Below are positions 15,416 to 24,877 of a DNA stretch of 64,000 nt, piece after piece. The number at the start of each line of letters is the position of its first letter. The first letter of the stretch is position 1. The translations under genes and the position numbers were made by a program. The stretch is from DASRQK01 sp040392005 (GTDB lineage Bacteria > Bacteroidota > Bacteroidia > Sphingobacteriales > Sphingobacteriaceae), in the NCBI GenBank assembly GCA_040392005.1, contig JBEBWT010000007.1, forward strand, positions 1 to 64,000, read 5' to 3'. The notes under the pieces were generated by a model, which was not told where the DNA came from, did no database searches, and was given only the letters and a program-made list of their open reading frames with translations.

Positions 15416-16879
15416 ATGGAAACAAACCTGGTCCTATATAATACGCTCACCCGCAGGAAAGAGCCGTTCAAACCCCTCAACCCCCCTTTTGTGGGCATGT
15501 ATGTCTGTGGCCCCACGGTTTATAGCGATGTACACCTGGGCAACTGCCGGACCTTTGTTTCTTTTGACCTGATCTTCCGTTATTTGCAACATCTGGGCTA
15601 TAAGGTGCGGTATGTGCGCAACATCACCGATGCCGGCCATCTGGAAGGGGATAATGACGAGGGGGATGACAAATTCTCAAAAAAGGCCAAGCTGGAGCAA
15701 CTGGAACCCATGGAGATCGTGCAGAAATACACGCTGGGATTCCACGAAGTGCTGCGGCTTTTCAACACCCTCCCCCCCAGCATCGAACCAACGGCAACCG
15801 GACATATTTCGGAGCAGATTGAAATGGTCAAGGCGATTTTGAAAAATGGCTATGCCTATGAGGTGAACGGTACCGTATATTTTGATGTGGAAAAATATGT
15901 CCAGGAACATGATTATACGATCCTGACCAACAGGAAGCTGGAGGATATGCTCAACAACACCCGCGAACTGGGCGGACAGGACGAAAAGAGGGGGCGGCTG
16001 GATTTTGCGCTGTGGATCAAGGCCAAGCCGGAACACATTATGCGCTGGCCATCTCCCTGGGGAATCGGTTTTCCGGGCTGGCATATTGAATGTTCGGCCA
16101 TGAGCAGTAAGTATCTGGGGGATGAGTTTGATATACATGGCGGCGGAATGGATCTGGCGGCTACCCACCATACCAATGAGATTGCCCAGTCACAGGCCTG
16201 CAACCACACCCAGCCGGCCACCTACTGGATGCACACCAATATGCTGACGGTCAATGGCACCCGTATGTCCAAGTCTGCGGGCAACGGTTTTCTGCCGCAG
16301 GAACTTTTCAGCGGGGATCATCCCCTGCTGAACCGGGGATATTCGCCGATGGCCGTTCGGTTTTTTATGTTGCAGGCACACTACCGGAGTACGCTGGATT
16401 TCTCGAATGAGGCCCTGGATGCGGCAGACAAGGGATATAAACGCCTGATGAATGCCGTGGGCCTGCTGGAAAAACTGGTGCCAGCGGCTGATGCCCCGTC
16501 TATCGGGGTCGATGCGATGCAGGAAAAATTCCATGCGGCCATGAATGATGATTTTAATAGTCCGGTCCTGATTGCTGAACTTTTCGATACGGTCCGGATC
16601 ATCAATAGCATTTACGACGGCAAAATGTCCGTGGCTGCCGGGGAGCTGGAACAATTGAAATCCCTGATCCACACTTTTGTCTTTTCGGTGCTTGGATTGA
16701 AGGAAGAGCATACGGAAAATGATGATTTCGGAAAGCTGATGGAGGCGGTCCTCCGGCTCAGGAATGATGCCAAGCAAAATAAGGATTTTGCAACTTCCGA
16801 CCGCATCCGTGATGAATTGGGCAAAATGGGCATACAAGTCAAAGACAGCAAAGAAGGCACTTTATGGAGCAAAAACTGA
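15416..16879 (+). CDS. cysS: Cysteinyl-tRNA synthetase
   Basis: Class I aminoacyl-tRNA synthetase of 487 residues that charges tRNA-Cys. The first zinc-ligand cysteine and HIGH-like region are seen in YVCGPTVYSDVHLGNCR, the other zinc ligands in WHIECSAMS and AATHHTNEIAQ, and the KMSKS motif as RMSKSAGN. The C-terminal helical anticodon-binding region ends with SDRIRDELGKMGIQVKDSK. It is complete and of normal length. The next gene starts inside its 3' end (16-bp overlap), so the two are probably coupled. Confidence 0.97.
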   Translation: METNLVLYNTLTRRKEPFKPLNPPFVGMYVCGPTVYSDVHLGNCRTFVSFDLIFRYLQHLGYKVRYVRNITDAGHLEGDNDEGDDKFSKKAKLEQLEPMEIVQKYTLGFHEVLRLFNTLPPSIEPTATGHISEQIEMVKAILKNGYAYEVNGTVYFDVEKYVQEHDYTILTNRKLEDMLNNTRELGGQDEKRGRLDFALWIKAKPEHIMRWPSPWGIGFPGWHIECSAMSSKYLGDEFDIHGGGMDLAATHHTNEIAQSQACNHTQPATYWMHTNMLTVNGTRMSKSAGNGFLPQELFSGDHPLLNRGYSPMAVRFFMLQAHYRSTLDFSNEALDAADKGYKRLMNAVGLLEKLVPAADAPSIGVDAMQEKFHAAMNDDFNSPVLIAELFDTVRIINSIYDGKMSVAAGELEQLKSLIHTFVFSVLGLKEEHTENDDFGKLMEAVLRLRNDAKQNKDFATSDRIRDELGKMGIQVKDSKEGTLWSKN

Positions 16880-17757
16880 TTGGAAGATCTTTCGTTCTCT
16901 TGTTCATCGGTTGCCTTTTGGGTGGCAATCCCCTTTTCGCACAATTGCCTAACAAAGTCGGCAGCCTGATCAATGCGGACCGGACCCTGGCCAGGCTCTC
17001 GGCAACGGAAACACCCCATCAGGCCCTGTTGTCCATGACAAACGAGGAAACCGTCTTCTTTTCCCCCGACCCGGTCGCAGGGCTTAAATTTTTGAAAAAC
17101 AGGCCGAACATACCGGATGTCATGAACTGGGAACCTGCCTTTTCCGGCATTGCCAAAAGTATGGAATTCGGTTTTACGACCGGTCCCGTTTCCTTTCAGC
17201 GGGTGGGGGCACCCCGTCGTCACGGAGAATACCTGACCATCTGGAAAAGAGACAGAAAGGGTTTGTGGAAAATCAGTGTGCACGCCATTTCCGAAAATTA
17301 CGGACAGCACAACCCGGACACAGAGGAATATCTACCGAATGCAGTTTTCATAGAACCGGACAGCAGTGGTTATCTCAAACACCGCTCGCAGGTCCGGCTC
17401 AATCAGCGCAAAGATGTGGTGGAGAGCAATGATCGTTTATTTGCCACTGTACTGAAATCTGACAATGCACTGGCTTTTCTGGAATTTCTGGCTGACGATG
17501 TCCGGTTTTATTTCCCCTGGAACGAACCGATCAGAGGCAAGATAGACGTCCTTGATTTTCTGGAGGCGCAAAAACTAAACATCGAAACAGAAATTGTACA
17601 TGTGGACAGGGCATACAGTGGGGAAATGGCCTATTCCTATGGTACAGCCTCCATCCGGCAAAACGGTCAGCCCAAAAAATACAACTATATCCGGGTCTGG
17701 CAGCGGCAGAGTGACCATCAATGGCGGGTCATTGTGGAACTTTATTCCGAACGTTAG
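16864..17757 (+). CDS. Secreted protein with two NTF2-like (SnoaL/DUF4440-type) domains
   Basis: A 297-residue exported protein with an N-terminal signal peptide (LLFIGCLLGG ... FAQL, cut after about residue 26). The mature part looks like two repeats of about 120-130 residues: each carries a short helix rich in Ala/Leu, a ...FFSPDPV or VRFYFPWNEP strand, and ends with the hallmark YLTIWKRDRKGLWKISV and YIRVWQRQSDHQWRVIV. This is the pattern of NTF2-like domains (DUF4440/SnoaL). Such proteins form cone-like folds; no reaction can be assigned. It overlaps cysS by 16 bp. Confidence 0.75.
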   Translation: MEQKLIGRSFVLLFIGCLLGGNPLFAQLPNKVGSLINADRTLARLSATETPHQALLSMTNEETVFFSPDPVAGLKFLKNRPNIPDVMNWEPAFSGIAKSMEFGFTTGPVSFQRVGAPRRHGEYLTIWKRDRKGLWKISVHAISENYGQHNPDTEEYLPNAVFIEPDSSGYLKHRSQVRLNQRKDVVESNDRLFATVLKSDNALAFLEFLADDVRFYFPWNEPIRGKIDVLDFLEAQKLNIETEIVHVDRAYSGEMAYSYGTASIRQNGQPKKYNYIRVWQRQSDHQWRVIVELYSER

Positions 17758-17785
17758 CAGCGGGATCTGCGAGGGCCCATAAGCC

Positions 17786-19165
17786 TCAATTGGACAGGGT
17801 GGCCGCAGAAGACTCTTTCACCCATATTTTCAAGTCATCACAACTCTTGTATTCGTCTGCAATGCTGATATAGGTGGTCTTCCTCCGGCCCTCAAACCAT
17901 TCGCTGAGTTTCCGGTTTATTTTGTCCTGCAATGCTGCCTCTTTGATCTTAGCAAAATCCACGTCCAGATTGGCCCGGTGAGGTTCAGTTCTGGATTTCA
18001 GGTAAGTAAAGCGATAGCCCGTCTTACCGGAACGGTCGGCAAACTGTGCGGGACGGCTGTATGCTCCAGGTTGCAGGGTGTCGATCGCAGTAAAGACCGA
18101 AGCATCCAGTTTCTCAATGGGGATCACGGTGGACCGGCTTGTCTGGTTCTCCAGATCCAGCAGCATTCCCCCGTTGAATTTGGTTTCCTTATTATCTGAA
18201 TATACGGTCGCCGCCGTATAAAAATCCATTTTGCCTTCCTTCACAAAATTGTAAATGCTGTCAATATGGGCTTTGGCTCGCTCCAGGCTGGCGGCCGGCG
18301 GACGAATCTGTATCAGAATATGCCGGGCCCGTACCTCTTCTCCCCTTCTCTCAAGCACCTGTACAATATGAAAACCAAATTCGGACTCAAATACATGTGA
18401 AATCTCCCCTGGCTTCATCCTGAAAGCCACTGCAGAAAACTCCTTCACAAATCCATCCCTGGTCTGAAAATTCAGATCCCCGCCAAACGGGGCCGATCCC
18501 GGATCCTGAGAATACAGCCGTGCGACCGTTCCAAAGTCCGAACCGCTTATGATCTGCTGCCTGAGCTCTTCGGCCCGTTTCCGGAAGCTTTCTTTTTCCT
18601 CTCTGCTGGCTTTGGGATAGACCACAATTTCACCAACCTCCACCTCCGTGCCAAAATAAGGCAGGCTATCCTGATTCAGGGACTGAAAATATCTTTTGAC
18701 CTCCAGAGGAGTCACATCGATGCCCGAAACAATATTTTGCTGCATGCGACCGGCTTTCATCTGCTCATAGATGCTGGGGCGCATTTCTTCCTTGTATTGA
18801 AGAAGGGAACGATTGAGGAAACTTTCCAGCCTTTCCTGACCGCCGGCCTGAGAGGACATATACCTCAACCGGCTATTGATCTGGTCATCCACCTCGCTTT
18901 CAGTGACATCGATCGAGTCTATAATAGCCTGCTGTGCCAGCAGTTTCTGGGTCAGTTGCTGCTGCAGTATATAACATTTGACGGATTCATCCGGTACATT
19001 TCCCTGTGCCAGATATTGAGCATACTCCCGCTCTATTTCAGACTGAAGGATAATATTGGCCCCCACCGTAGCCACGACCTTGTCCACCACCTTTGCCTGC
19101 TGTGCGGACACGGAGCCAACGGCTGTTATAAAAAAGATCAACACAAATAAAGTACACCTCATCAT
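17786..19165 (-). CDS. SurA-like periplasmic peptidyl-prolyl isomerase/chaperone
   Basis: About 459 residues with a cleavable signal peptide (LFVLIFFITAVGSVSAQ). The N-terminal SurA-type helical domain begins VVDKVVATVGANIILQSEIE. Two parvulin PPIase domains follow: one around residues 170-275 (VGEIVVYPKAS ... FGGDLNF ... VFESEFGFHIVQVLE), one around 280-390 (VRARHILIQIRPP ... FNGGML). This is the domain order of SurA, which escorts outer-membrane proteins across the periplasm. The family name peptidylprolyl isomerase is safe; calling it SurA itself is inference. The start is the ATG at 19165 or 19162; the TTG at 19168 lies inside a -7 box. Confidence 0.87.
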   Translation of the reverse strand: MMRCTLFVLIFFITAVGSVSAQQAKVVDKVVATVGANIILQSEIEREYAQYLAQGNVPDESVKCYILQQQLTQKLLAQQAIIDSIDVTESEVDDQINSRLRYMSSQAGGQERLESFLNRSLLQYKEEMRPSIYEQMKAGRMQQNIVSGIDVTPLEVKRYFQSLNQDSLPYFGTEVEVGEIVVYPKASREEKESFRKRAEELRQQIISGSDFGTVARLYSQDPGSAPFGGDLNFQTRDGFVKEFSAVAFRMKPGEISHVFESEFGFHIVQVLERRGEEVRARHILIQIRPPAASLERAKAHIDSIYNFVKEGKMDFYTAATVYSDNKETKFNGGMLLDLENQTSRSTVIPIEKLDASVFTAIDTLQPGAYSRPAQFADRSGKTGYRFTYLKSRTEPHRANLDVDFAKIKEAALQDKINRKLSEWFEGRRKTTYISIADEYKSCDDLKIWVKESSAATLSN

Positions 19166-19195
19166 CAAATATATGTCTGTTTTTCCTGTTGCAAA
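19166..19195 (-). promoter_or_regulatory. Bacteroidota-type promoter of the SurA-like gene
   Basis: On the minus strand TTTG (19195-19192), an 18-bp spacer, and TATATTTG (19173-19166). The box directly touches the ATG at 19165, leaving no room for a leader. Confidence 0.55.
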
Positions 19196-19375
19196 ACTAT
19201 CAGATTTAATCCATTTATTTGAATAATTTCAAAAATAGAAAAATCCAACCGACGAAAATACGAAATATATTATTTTTCGCCCCTGCTTTAACGAATTTTA
19301 ACAGATTATCCCCGGTTTTATTTGTCCCGGGTTTTATCGCTTGACTTATTCTCAAAAAGTATCTACATTAGCCTG

Positions 19376-21304
19376 ATGGATTTACAGGTAAAGTCTTTTG
19401 AAGACTATCAGGAAACGTATAAACGCAGTGTCGAGGACCCCGAAGGCTTCTGGGCGGACGTTGCCGGCCAGTTCTTCTGGCGCAGAAAATGGAATAATGT
19501 GCTTCGCTGGAATTTCAAGGAGCCGGATATCAACTGGTTTGAGGGCGGAAAACTAAACATTACAGAAAACTGTCTGGATCGTCACATTTATCAATTGGGT
19601 GACCAACCGGCCATTATCTGGGAACCGAACGATCCCAATGAAGCCCACCGGATACTGAGTTACAAACAATTGCTGGAAAAGGTAGAACAGTTTTCCAATG
19701 TTTTGAAAAACAACGGAGTCCGCAAGGGAGACCGGGTCTGCATTTACCTTCCCATGTTGCCGGAACTGGTGATTGCCATCCTGTCCTGTGCCCGCATCGG
19801 CGCCATGCACTCGGTCGTTTTCGGCGGTTTTTCGGCACAATCGATTGCCGACCGGATCAATGATGCCGGGTGTAAGCTGGTGATCACGGCCGACGGGGGC
19901 TACCGCGGCCAGAAGGTGATCGAACTGAAAAGCATTGTGGACGATGCGCTGGTGCAGTGCCGCAGCGTCGAGCGGGTGATCGTGCTCACCCGGAGCCGCA
20001 CGCCGGTCTCCATGATCAAAGGCCGGGATGTCTGGTGGGAGGATGAGATCAAAAAAGTGGAAACCCAGGGAAACCCGGCCTGTCCTGCCGAAGAAATGGA
20101 TTCGGAAGATCCCCTGTTCGTACTTTATACCTCCGGATCGACCGGCAAACCAAAAGGGGTCGTACATACAACCGCTGGATACATGGTCTATACTGGCTAT
20201 ACCTTTGCAAATGTATTTCAATACCAGCCCGGGGACGTCTATTTCTGTACGGCAGATATTGGGTGGATCACCGGACATTCTTATATTGTTTACGGGCCCC
20301 TGTCGCAGGGAGCAACCTCTCTCATGTTTGAGGGAATCCCCACCTGGCCGGACGCCGGGCGATTCTGGGATATCGTAGAAAAGCACAAAGTCAATATTTT
20401 CTATACGGCGCCTACCGCAATCCGTTCGCTGATGGCGGCTGGCGATCAATTCCTGGAAGGCAAGGACCTGAGCAGTATCCGGGTACTGGGCAGTGTGGGC
20501 GAACCGATCAACCGGGAGGCCTGGGAATGGTATAATATCAATATAGGAAAAGGCAAGGCACCGATTGTGGACACCTGGTGGCAAACCGAAAATGGCGGGA
20601 TTATGATCTCACCCATCGCCGGTATCACACCGACCATTCCCAGTTATGCCATGCTCCCCCTGCCCGGAGTACAGCCTGCATTAATGGACGAACAGGGCAA
20701 TGAGATTGCCGGAAACGGCGTGAGCGGCAACCTCTGCATCAAATTCCCCTGGCCAGGAATGATCCGGACCACGTACGGGGATCACGACCGGTGTCGCCAG
20801 ACCTATTTTGCCGCCTATGAGGACATGTATTTCACAGGGGATGGTTGCCTGAGGGATGAAAACGGCTATTACCGCATCACCGGAAGGGTGGACGATGTAC
20901 TGAATGTGTCCGGCCACCGGATTGGCACGGCAGAAGTGGAAAACGCCATCAATATGCATAGTGACGTGGTCGAATCGGCCATTGTGGGCTACCCGCATCC
21001 GGTCAAGGGACAGGGGATTTACGCCTATGTCATTGCTTCGGGGCATCATGTGGATGAGGGCCTGACCCGGCAGGACATCAACCAAACAGTCAGCCGGATC
21101 ATTGGCGCCATCGCCAAACCGGATATCATACAGTTTGTGTCCGGATTACCCAAAACACGTTCCGGCAAGATTATGCGGCGGATTCTCCGCAAGATTGCGG
21201 AAGGAGAAACTTCCAATCTGGGGGATACCACGACACTGCTGGATCCGCTGATCGTGGATGAGATTCTGGCCGGGGCCGAAAAACTGAAGCAAACGGGACA
21301 ATAA
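19376..21304 (+). CDS. acs: Acetyl-CoA synthetase (AMP-forming)
   Basis: A 642-residue enzyme that activates acetate to acetyl-CoA through acetyl-AMP. The start is the ATG at 19376 (MDLQVKSFEDY); a longer reading frame upstream is not needed. Core motifs are visible: the P-loop-like YTSGSTGKPKGVVHT, the TWWQTENGG motif that lines the small acyl pocket, the adenylate-binding YFTGDGCLRD, and the terminal TRSGKIMRRILRK with the lysine used for regulation by acetylation in this family. The length fits acetyl-CoA synthetase. It converges on the mrp operon with 4 bp between stop codons. Confidence 0.96.
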   Translation: MDLQVKSFEDYQETYKRSVEDPEGFWADVAGQFFWRRKWNNVLRWNFKEPDINWFEGGKLNITENCLDRHIYQLGDQPAIIWEPNDPNEAHRILSYKQLLEKVEQFSNVLKNNGVRKGDRVCIYLPMLPELVIAILSCARIGAMHSVVFGGFSAQSIADRINDAGCKLVITADGGYRGQKVIELKSIVDDALVQCRSVERVIVLTRSRTPVSMIKGRDVWWEDEIKKVETQGNPACPAEEMDSEDPLFVLYTSGSTGKPKGVVHTTAGYMVYTGYTFANVFQYQPGDVYFCTADIGWITGHSYIVYGPLSQGATSLMFEGIPTWPDAGRFWDIVEKHKVNIFYTAPTAIRSLMAAGDQFLEGKDLSSIRVLGSVGEPINREAWEWYNINIGKGKAPIVDTWWQTENGGIMISPIAGITPTIPSYAMLPLPGVQPALMDEQGNEIAGNGVSGNLCIKFPWPGMIRTTYGDHDRCRQTYFAAYEDMYFTGDGCLRDENGYYRITGRVDDVLNVSGHRIGTAEVENAINMHSDVVESAIVGYPHPVKGQGIYAYVIASGHHVDEGLTRQDINQTVSRIIGAIAKPDIIQFVSGLPKTRSGKIMRRILRKIAEGETSNLGDTTTLLDPLIVDEILAGAEKLKQTGQ

Positions 21305-21308
21305 GTGA

Positions 21309-21788
21309 TCAGGAGGGGTTGTTTTCAGCAGAATCAGCAGAAGATAACCCCTCCTCATTATTTGAGCCTTTATCCTGATTTGAACCTTTATCCCGGTCAA
21401 ATCCCGCTTCTATATTTTCCTCCTGCTCCATCTCTCCCTTACTCCTCAGTCGGTGGTTTTCATAATCATACCTGCCGCGGAGGTCATCCCGGATCGTCCC
21501 CTTCCAGAGAGAGGTGCCAATGAAATAAGCGGCCCGCCCGATCATGTGTCCGGACACCGGTGCTGTCAGAATCAGAAAAAAAATCGTGGCAATCGCTTTG
21601 GTCGCAACCGAAGTCTGGGGGAAATAAATAGCTGCACTCAGCAGCAGCAGACCGCAGCCCAGAGTCGCTGCTTTCACGGTTACGGACAAACGCAGGTAAA
21701 AATCAGGCATCCGGAGAATCCCTATGGATGCAACCAGAATGGCGCTTGCACCAATGGTGCTCAATATCGCGATAATAATATCGGTCAT
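21309..21788 (-). CDS. mrpG: Na+/H+ antiporter subunit G
   Basis: A 159-residue membrane subunit (MnhG/MrpG family) with three hydrophobic helices in the first about 100 residues (SIGILRMPDFYLRL and YFPQTSVATKAI segments are typical) and a long hydrophilic, Asp/Asn/Gly-rich tail that is an unusual extension. The start overlaps the end of mrpF by an ATGA. It is the last gene of the seven-gene operon that exchanges Na+ for H+ and aids pH and salt tolerance. Confidence 0.9.
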   Translation of the reverse strand: MTDIIIAILSTIGASAILVASIGILRMPDFYLRLSVTVKAATLGCGLLLLSAAIYFPQTSVATKAIATIFFLILTAPVSGHMIGRAAYFIGTSLWKGTIRDDLRGRYDYENHRLRSKGEMEQEENIEAGFDRDKGSNQDKGSNNEEGLSSADSAENNPS

Positions 21789-22057
21789 TCCTTTCCTTTC
21801 TTTTCAATATAATACGAAAAAGCAATGGTGCCCAAAAACGCGATCAATGCCAGGATCAGGCCCACATCCATAAATGTATTCTGATCGGTACTGATGCTAT
21901 ACACGGCCACCACCCCCACTCCGCTGGTGATCAGCAAATCCAGCGCCACCACCCGATCCACCACCTCAGGTCCCCGAAACAACCTCACGAACACCAGGAT
22001 CAGGGAGACCGCAAGGATCGGCAGGATTACATAATCAAAATACAGACTCAGACTCAT
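21785..22057 (-). CDS. mrpF: Na+/H+ antiporter subunit F
   Basis: A 90-residue protein with three hydrophobic helices and the characteristic RLFRGPEVVDRVVALDLL motif of MrpF/MnhF. It overlaps mrpG by 4 bp and lies 18 bp after mrpE. Complete and of normal size. Confidence 0.9.
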   Translation of the reverse strand: MSLSLYFDYVILPILAVSLILVFVRLFRGPEVVDRVVALDLLITSGVGVVAVYSISTDQNTFMDVGLILALIAFLGTIAFSYYIEKKGKE

Positions 22058-22075
22058 TCCATTAATAACTTATTC

Positions 22076-22552
22076 TTACCTTAAAATTTCCAGTAACCTG
22101 CGCTCGCTGCCATTCTTGAACTGCCTGATAAATTTCTCCTTATCCTTCAGATACATGACATGAATGTAAATCGATTTCCTGTCCTCACTCACATCCATAA
22201 ACAGTGTGCCCGGAGTCAGCGCAATCACAGCCGCCAGCATATTGATCTCAAAGTCCGTCTCCGCATCCATGGGATATTCAATGATGCCCGGCTGCATAAA
22301 AAACCGGGGGGTCATCACATCAAAGGCAACCTGCATATTGGACCTGATCATTTCGTACAAAAAGTAAAGAAAAAACCCGATAATCTTGGGCACCCTGTTG
22401 AAATACCGTTTATCTTGCTCGTCCCGGGTCATCAGCCACAGAATAAAGAACCCCAGGATAAAGCCAAAAATAAAGTTTGCAAAAAAGAGTGCCCCTGTCA
22501 GCGCGACCCAGATAAAGGTCAGCAAAAGATTTATCAAAAATTGTTTAACCAT
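22076..22552 (-). CDS. mrpE: Na+/H+ antiporter subunit E
   Basis: A 158-residue protein (MrpE/MnhE family). The N-terminus is two hydrophobic helices (FLINLLLTFIWVALTG and FIFGFILGFFILWL), followed by a hydrophilic region with the conserved TPGTLFMDVSEDRKSIYIHV segment. It lies 13 bp after mrpD on the same strand. Normal length. Confidence 0.9.
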   Translation of the reverse strand: MVKQFLINLLLTFIWVALTGALFFANFIFGFILGFFILWLMTRDEQDKRYFNRVPKIIGFFLYFLYEMIRSNMQVAFDVMTPRFFMQPGIIEYPMDAETDFEINMLAAVIALTPGTLFMDVSEDRKSIYIHVMYLKDKEKFIRQFKNGSERRLLEILR

Positions 22553-22565
22553 GATCTGTCAAAGT

Positions 22566-24098
22566 TTATGGTGTAACATTTGTCCCCAAGACCGCCTGAA
22601 TATACGGCGAAGGATCCATCATCTCATTTGCAATATGCTGCACCACCAACACAATGTGCTCTGCGGCAAAGCCAATATACAACGATACCCCGGTCAAAAA
22701 AGCAATAGGCAACACCAGGAGCGCCTGTTTGGAGCGGGACCAGCTCACAAAATCCATCACCCCGAACACGGCCCTGCGATCCAGATCCTCTCCGGGAGCA
22801 TCCTTCCAGAATGCGGATGCCCAGAGCCGGGCGATCGCATACAACGTTACAAAACTACCGATGATCAACGCTCCGATAAAAAAGTAGCTGTCCTCCATAA
22901 ACCCGGCTTCAAACAAATACAATTTGGGCCAGAATCCGGACAAGGGCGGAATCCCGACCAGGGAAAACAGGACTACCGCCATTAATAATGACAATTTGGG
23001 CCAGGAAGCATAAAGCCCTCCCAGCTTGTCCAGATACATGCTGCCTCCGATACTGCGGATCACGCCGGCTACCAGAAACAAATTGGTCTTGATCACAATA
23101 TCGTGAATCAGGTAAAACATGGCGCCCATAATAGCCACCTTACTGAACAGACCGAGTCCGGCCACCATAAAACCGATGTGGCAAACGATCAGATAAGAAA
23201 AGATCCGCCGGATATTCTGCTTGATGGCCGCTCCGAATGCCCCCGTCAGAATGGTCATCACCGCGATAACGATAAACATGGTTTTCAAAAACGGGTCCGG
23301 CACAAAAATCAGGGTAAATACCCTGAACAGCGCATAAATACCTACTTTGGTCAGCAAGCCCCCAAAGATGGCCGCCACCGCAGAAGGGGGCGTATGATAG
23401 GAAGACGGCAACCAGAAATACAGGGGGAAAACTGCTGATTTGATCCCGAAACCGACAATGAAAAAGACAGCGGTCAGGTTGATGAGATTCCGGTTTTCCA
23501 CTGCCGCCACTTTCAGGGAAAGATCCGCCATATTCAGCGTGCCGGTGATGCCGTACAGCATACCGATGCCGGTCAGGAAAATCATGGAAGCCAGAATATT
23601 CATGGCCATGTATTTGACGGCACCCTCGATCTGCCCTTTCCGTCCGCCCAGAGTGAGGAGCACAAAAGAGGAAATAATGATGACCTCAAACCAGACATAC
23701 AGGTTGAAAATATCACCCGTCAGAAAGGCTCCGTTCAGTCCCATCAGAAGAAAGTGAAAAACCGGAAAAAACCCGTATTGTGCACGCTGTCTTGAAACGG
23801 CCGCAGTCGCAAATACCGAAACAGCAAATCCGGCAATGCTGGCAAGGAGTACCATCGTGCTGCTGAATACGTCTGCAACAAAAACAATCCCGAATGGAGC
23901 CTTCCAGTTCGCTGCATTCATAATATAGATACCATCGTTCCAGACTTTGGCAAACAACCAGATGGCAGTGATCAGAACCAGCAGGCTGCCGAGTACGCTC
24001 ACCACCCTCTGAACGCCGGTACTACGCCCGAAAATAAGCAGAAAAATGGCAATGAACAATTGCGCAATAACGGGCAGTATTATCAGGTTCTCAATCAT
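22566..24098 (-). CDS. mrpD: Na+/H+ antiporter subunit D
   Basis: A 510-residue polytopic protein related to the proton-pumping subunits NuoL/M/N of respiratory complex I. The conserved segments include the charged LGGRKGQIEGAVKYM, PLYFWLPSSYHTPPSAVAA and the lysine-bearing helices typical of the family. It is a core transport subunit of the Mrp complex. Its ATG overlaps the stop of mrpC by 4 bp, consistent with tight co-translation. Confidence 0.94.
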   Translation of the reverse strand: MIENLIILPVIAQLFIAIFLLIFGRSTGVQRVVSVLGSLLVLITAIWLFAKVWNDGIYIMNAANWKAPFGIVFVADVFSSTMVLLASIAGFAVSVFATAAVSRQRAQYGFFPVFHFLLMGLNGAFLTGDIFNLYVWFEVIIISSFVLLTLGGRKGQIEGAVKYMAMNILASMIFLTGIGMLYGITGTLNMADLSLKVAAVENRNLINLTAVFFIVGFGIKSAVFPLYFWLPSSYHTPPSAVAAIFGGLLTKVGIYALFRVFTLIFVPDPFLKTMFIVIAVMTILTGAFGAAIKQNIRRIFSYLIVCHIGFMVAGLGLFSKVAIMGAMFYLIHDIVIKTNLFLVAGVIRSIGGSMYLDKLGGLYASWPKLSLLMAVVLFSLVGIPPLSGFWPKLYLFEAGFMEDSYFFIGALIIGSFVTLYAIARLWASAFWKDAPGEDLDRRAVFGVMDFVSWSRSKQALLVLPIAFLTGVSLYIGFAAEHIVLVVQHIANEMMDPSPYIQAVLGTNVTP

Positions 24099-24451
24099 AT
24101 ATCGTCGTCTTCTGGCGTGTTCAGATCGTCCAAATCATCCGAGCCCAGCAGGGCATATACCCGCTTGAGCAAAACAATGGCAAAAGATTGCAGGCCAAAA
24201 CTGATGACAATAGCCGTCAGAATCAGTGCCTGCGGTATCGGGTCCGCATAGATATCGGTGAAAAAGTTTGCCGCTTCCTCAATGACCGGGGGTTTCCCTT
24301 TGGTAATCCTGCCCAGTAAAAAAATCAGCAGATTCACTCCATACCCAAGAAAAGTGATCCCAAGCAGGAGTTTTACCATACTCCGCCGCAGGATCAGGAA
24401 GAAACCCGCAGAGTACAATACCCCGATCAATAATACCAATACTAATTCCAT
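24095..24451 (-). CDS. mrpC: Na+/H+ antiporter subunit C
   Basis: A 118-residue protein homologous to NuoK, with three hydrophobic helices and the typical GYGVNLLIFLLGR and DPIPQALILTAIVISFG segments. The C-terminal tail is acidic (DDLDDLNTPEDDD). It overlaps mrpD by 4 bp and lies 6 bp after mrpB. Confidence 0.93.
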   Translation of the reverse strand: MELVLVLLIGVLYSAGFFLILRRSMVKLLLGITFLGYGVNLLIFLLGRITKGKPPVIEEAANFFTDIYADPIPQALILTAIVISFGLQSFAIVLLKRVYALLGSDDLDDLNTPEDDDI

Positions 24452-24457
24452 ACTAAC

Positions 24458-24871
24458 TCAATCACTATATTGACTTATCGTAAACAAAATAGTCAGCACC
24501 ACCCCAATGACCACAATATACACCCCCAGATCAAAAAACAGGGCCGTCCCGATCATTCCGATCACCGGGATGGGCTCATCCAGCCAGAGACCGGTCATGA
24601 CCGGCAGGCCGAAAAAGACGGGAGCAAACATACTGACGGCTGCAAGCAGCAACCCAAAGGGTACAAAGACACGGGGATGGTATTTGAGCAAACGCAGGGT
24701 GCTTTCTGTCCCATTACTGAAACTGTGCAGCACAAAGGCAATGGACGCAACCAGACCGCCCACAAAACCGCCTCCCGGATGATAATGCCCTCTCAGCAAC
24801 ACAAACACAGAAAACAGCAACAGGATCGGAAGCATATACTTGGTCGCTGTCTGTAAGATCTGACTTTTCAT
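24458..24871 (-). CDS. mrpB: Na+/H+ antiporter subunit B
   Basis: A 137-residue protein of the MnhB family with four hydrophobic helices; the GHYHPGGGFVGGLV motif is the family hallmark. It lies 6 bp after mrpA. It is a separate gene here, not fused to mrpA as in some organisms. Confidence 0.93.
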   Translation of the reverse strand: MKSQILQTATKYMLPILLLFSVFVLLRGHYHPGGGFVGGLVASIAFVLHSFSNGTESTLRLLKYHPRVFVPFGLLLAAVSMFAPVFFGLPVMTGLWLDEPIPVIGMIGTALFFDLGVYIVVIGVVLTILFTISQYSD

Positions 24872-24877
24872 ATTCTG

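Noticed and set aside
19553..20584. A 343-codon frame antisense to acs
   Set aside because: It lies wholly inside acs and has no domain or start context of its own.
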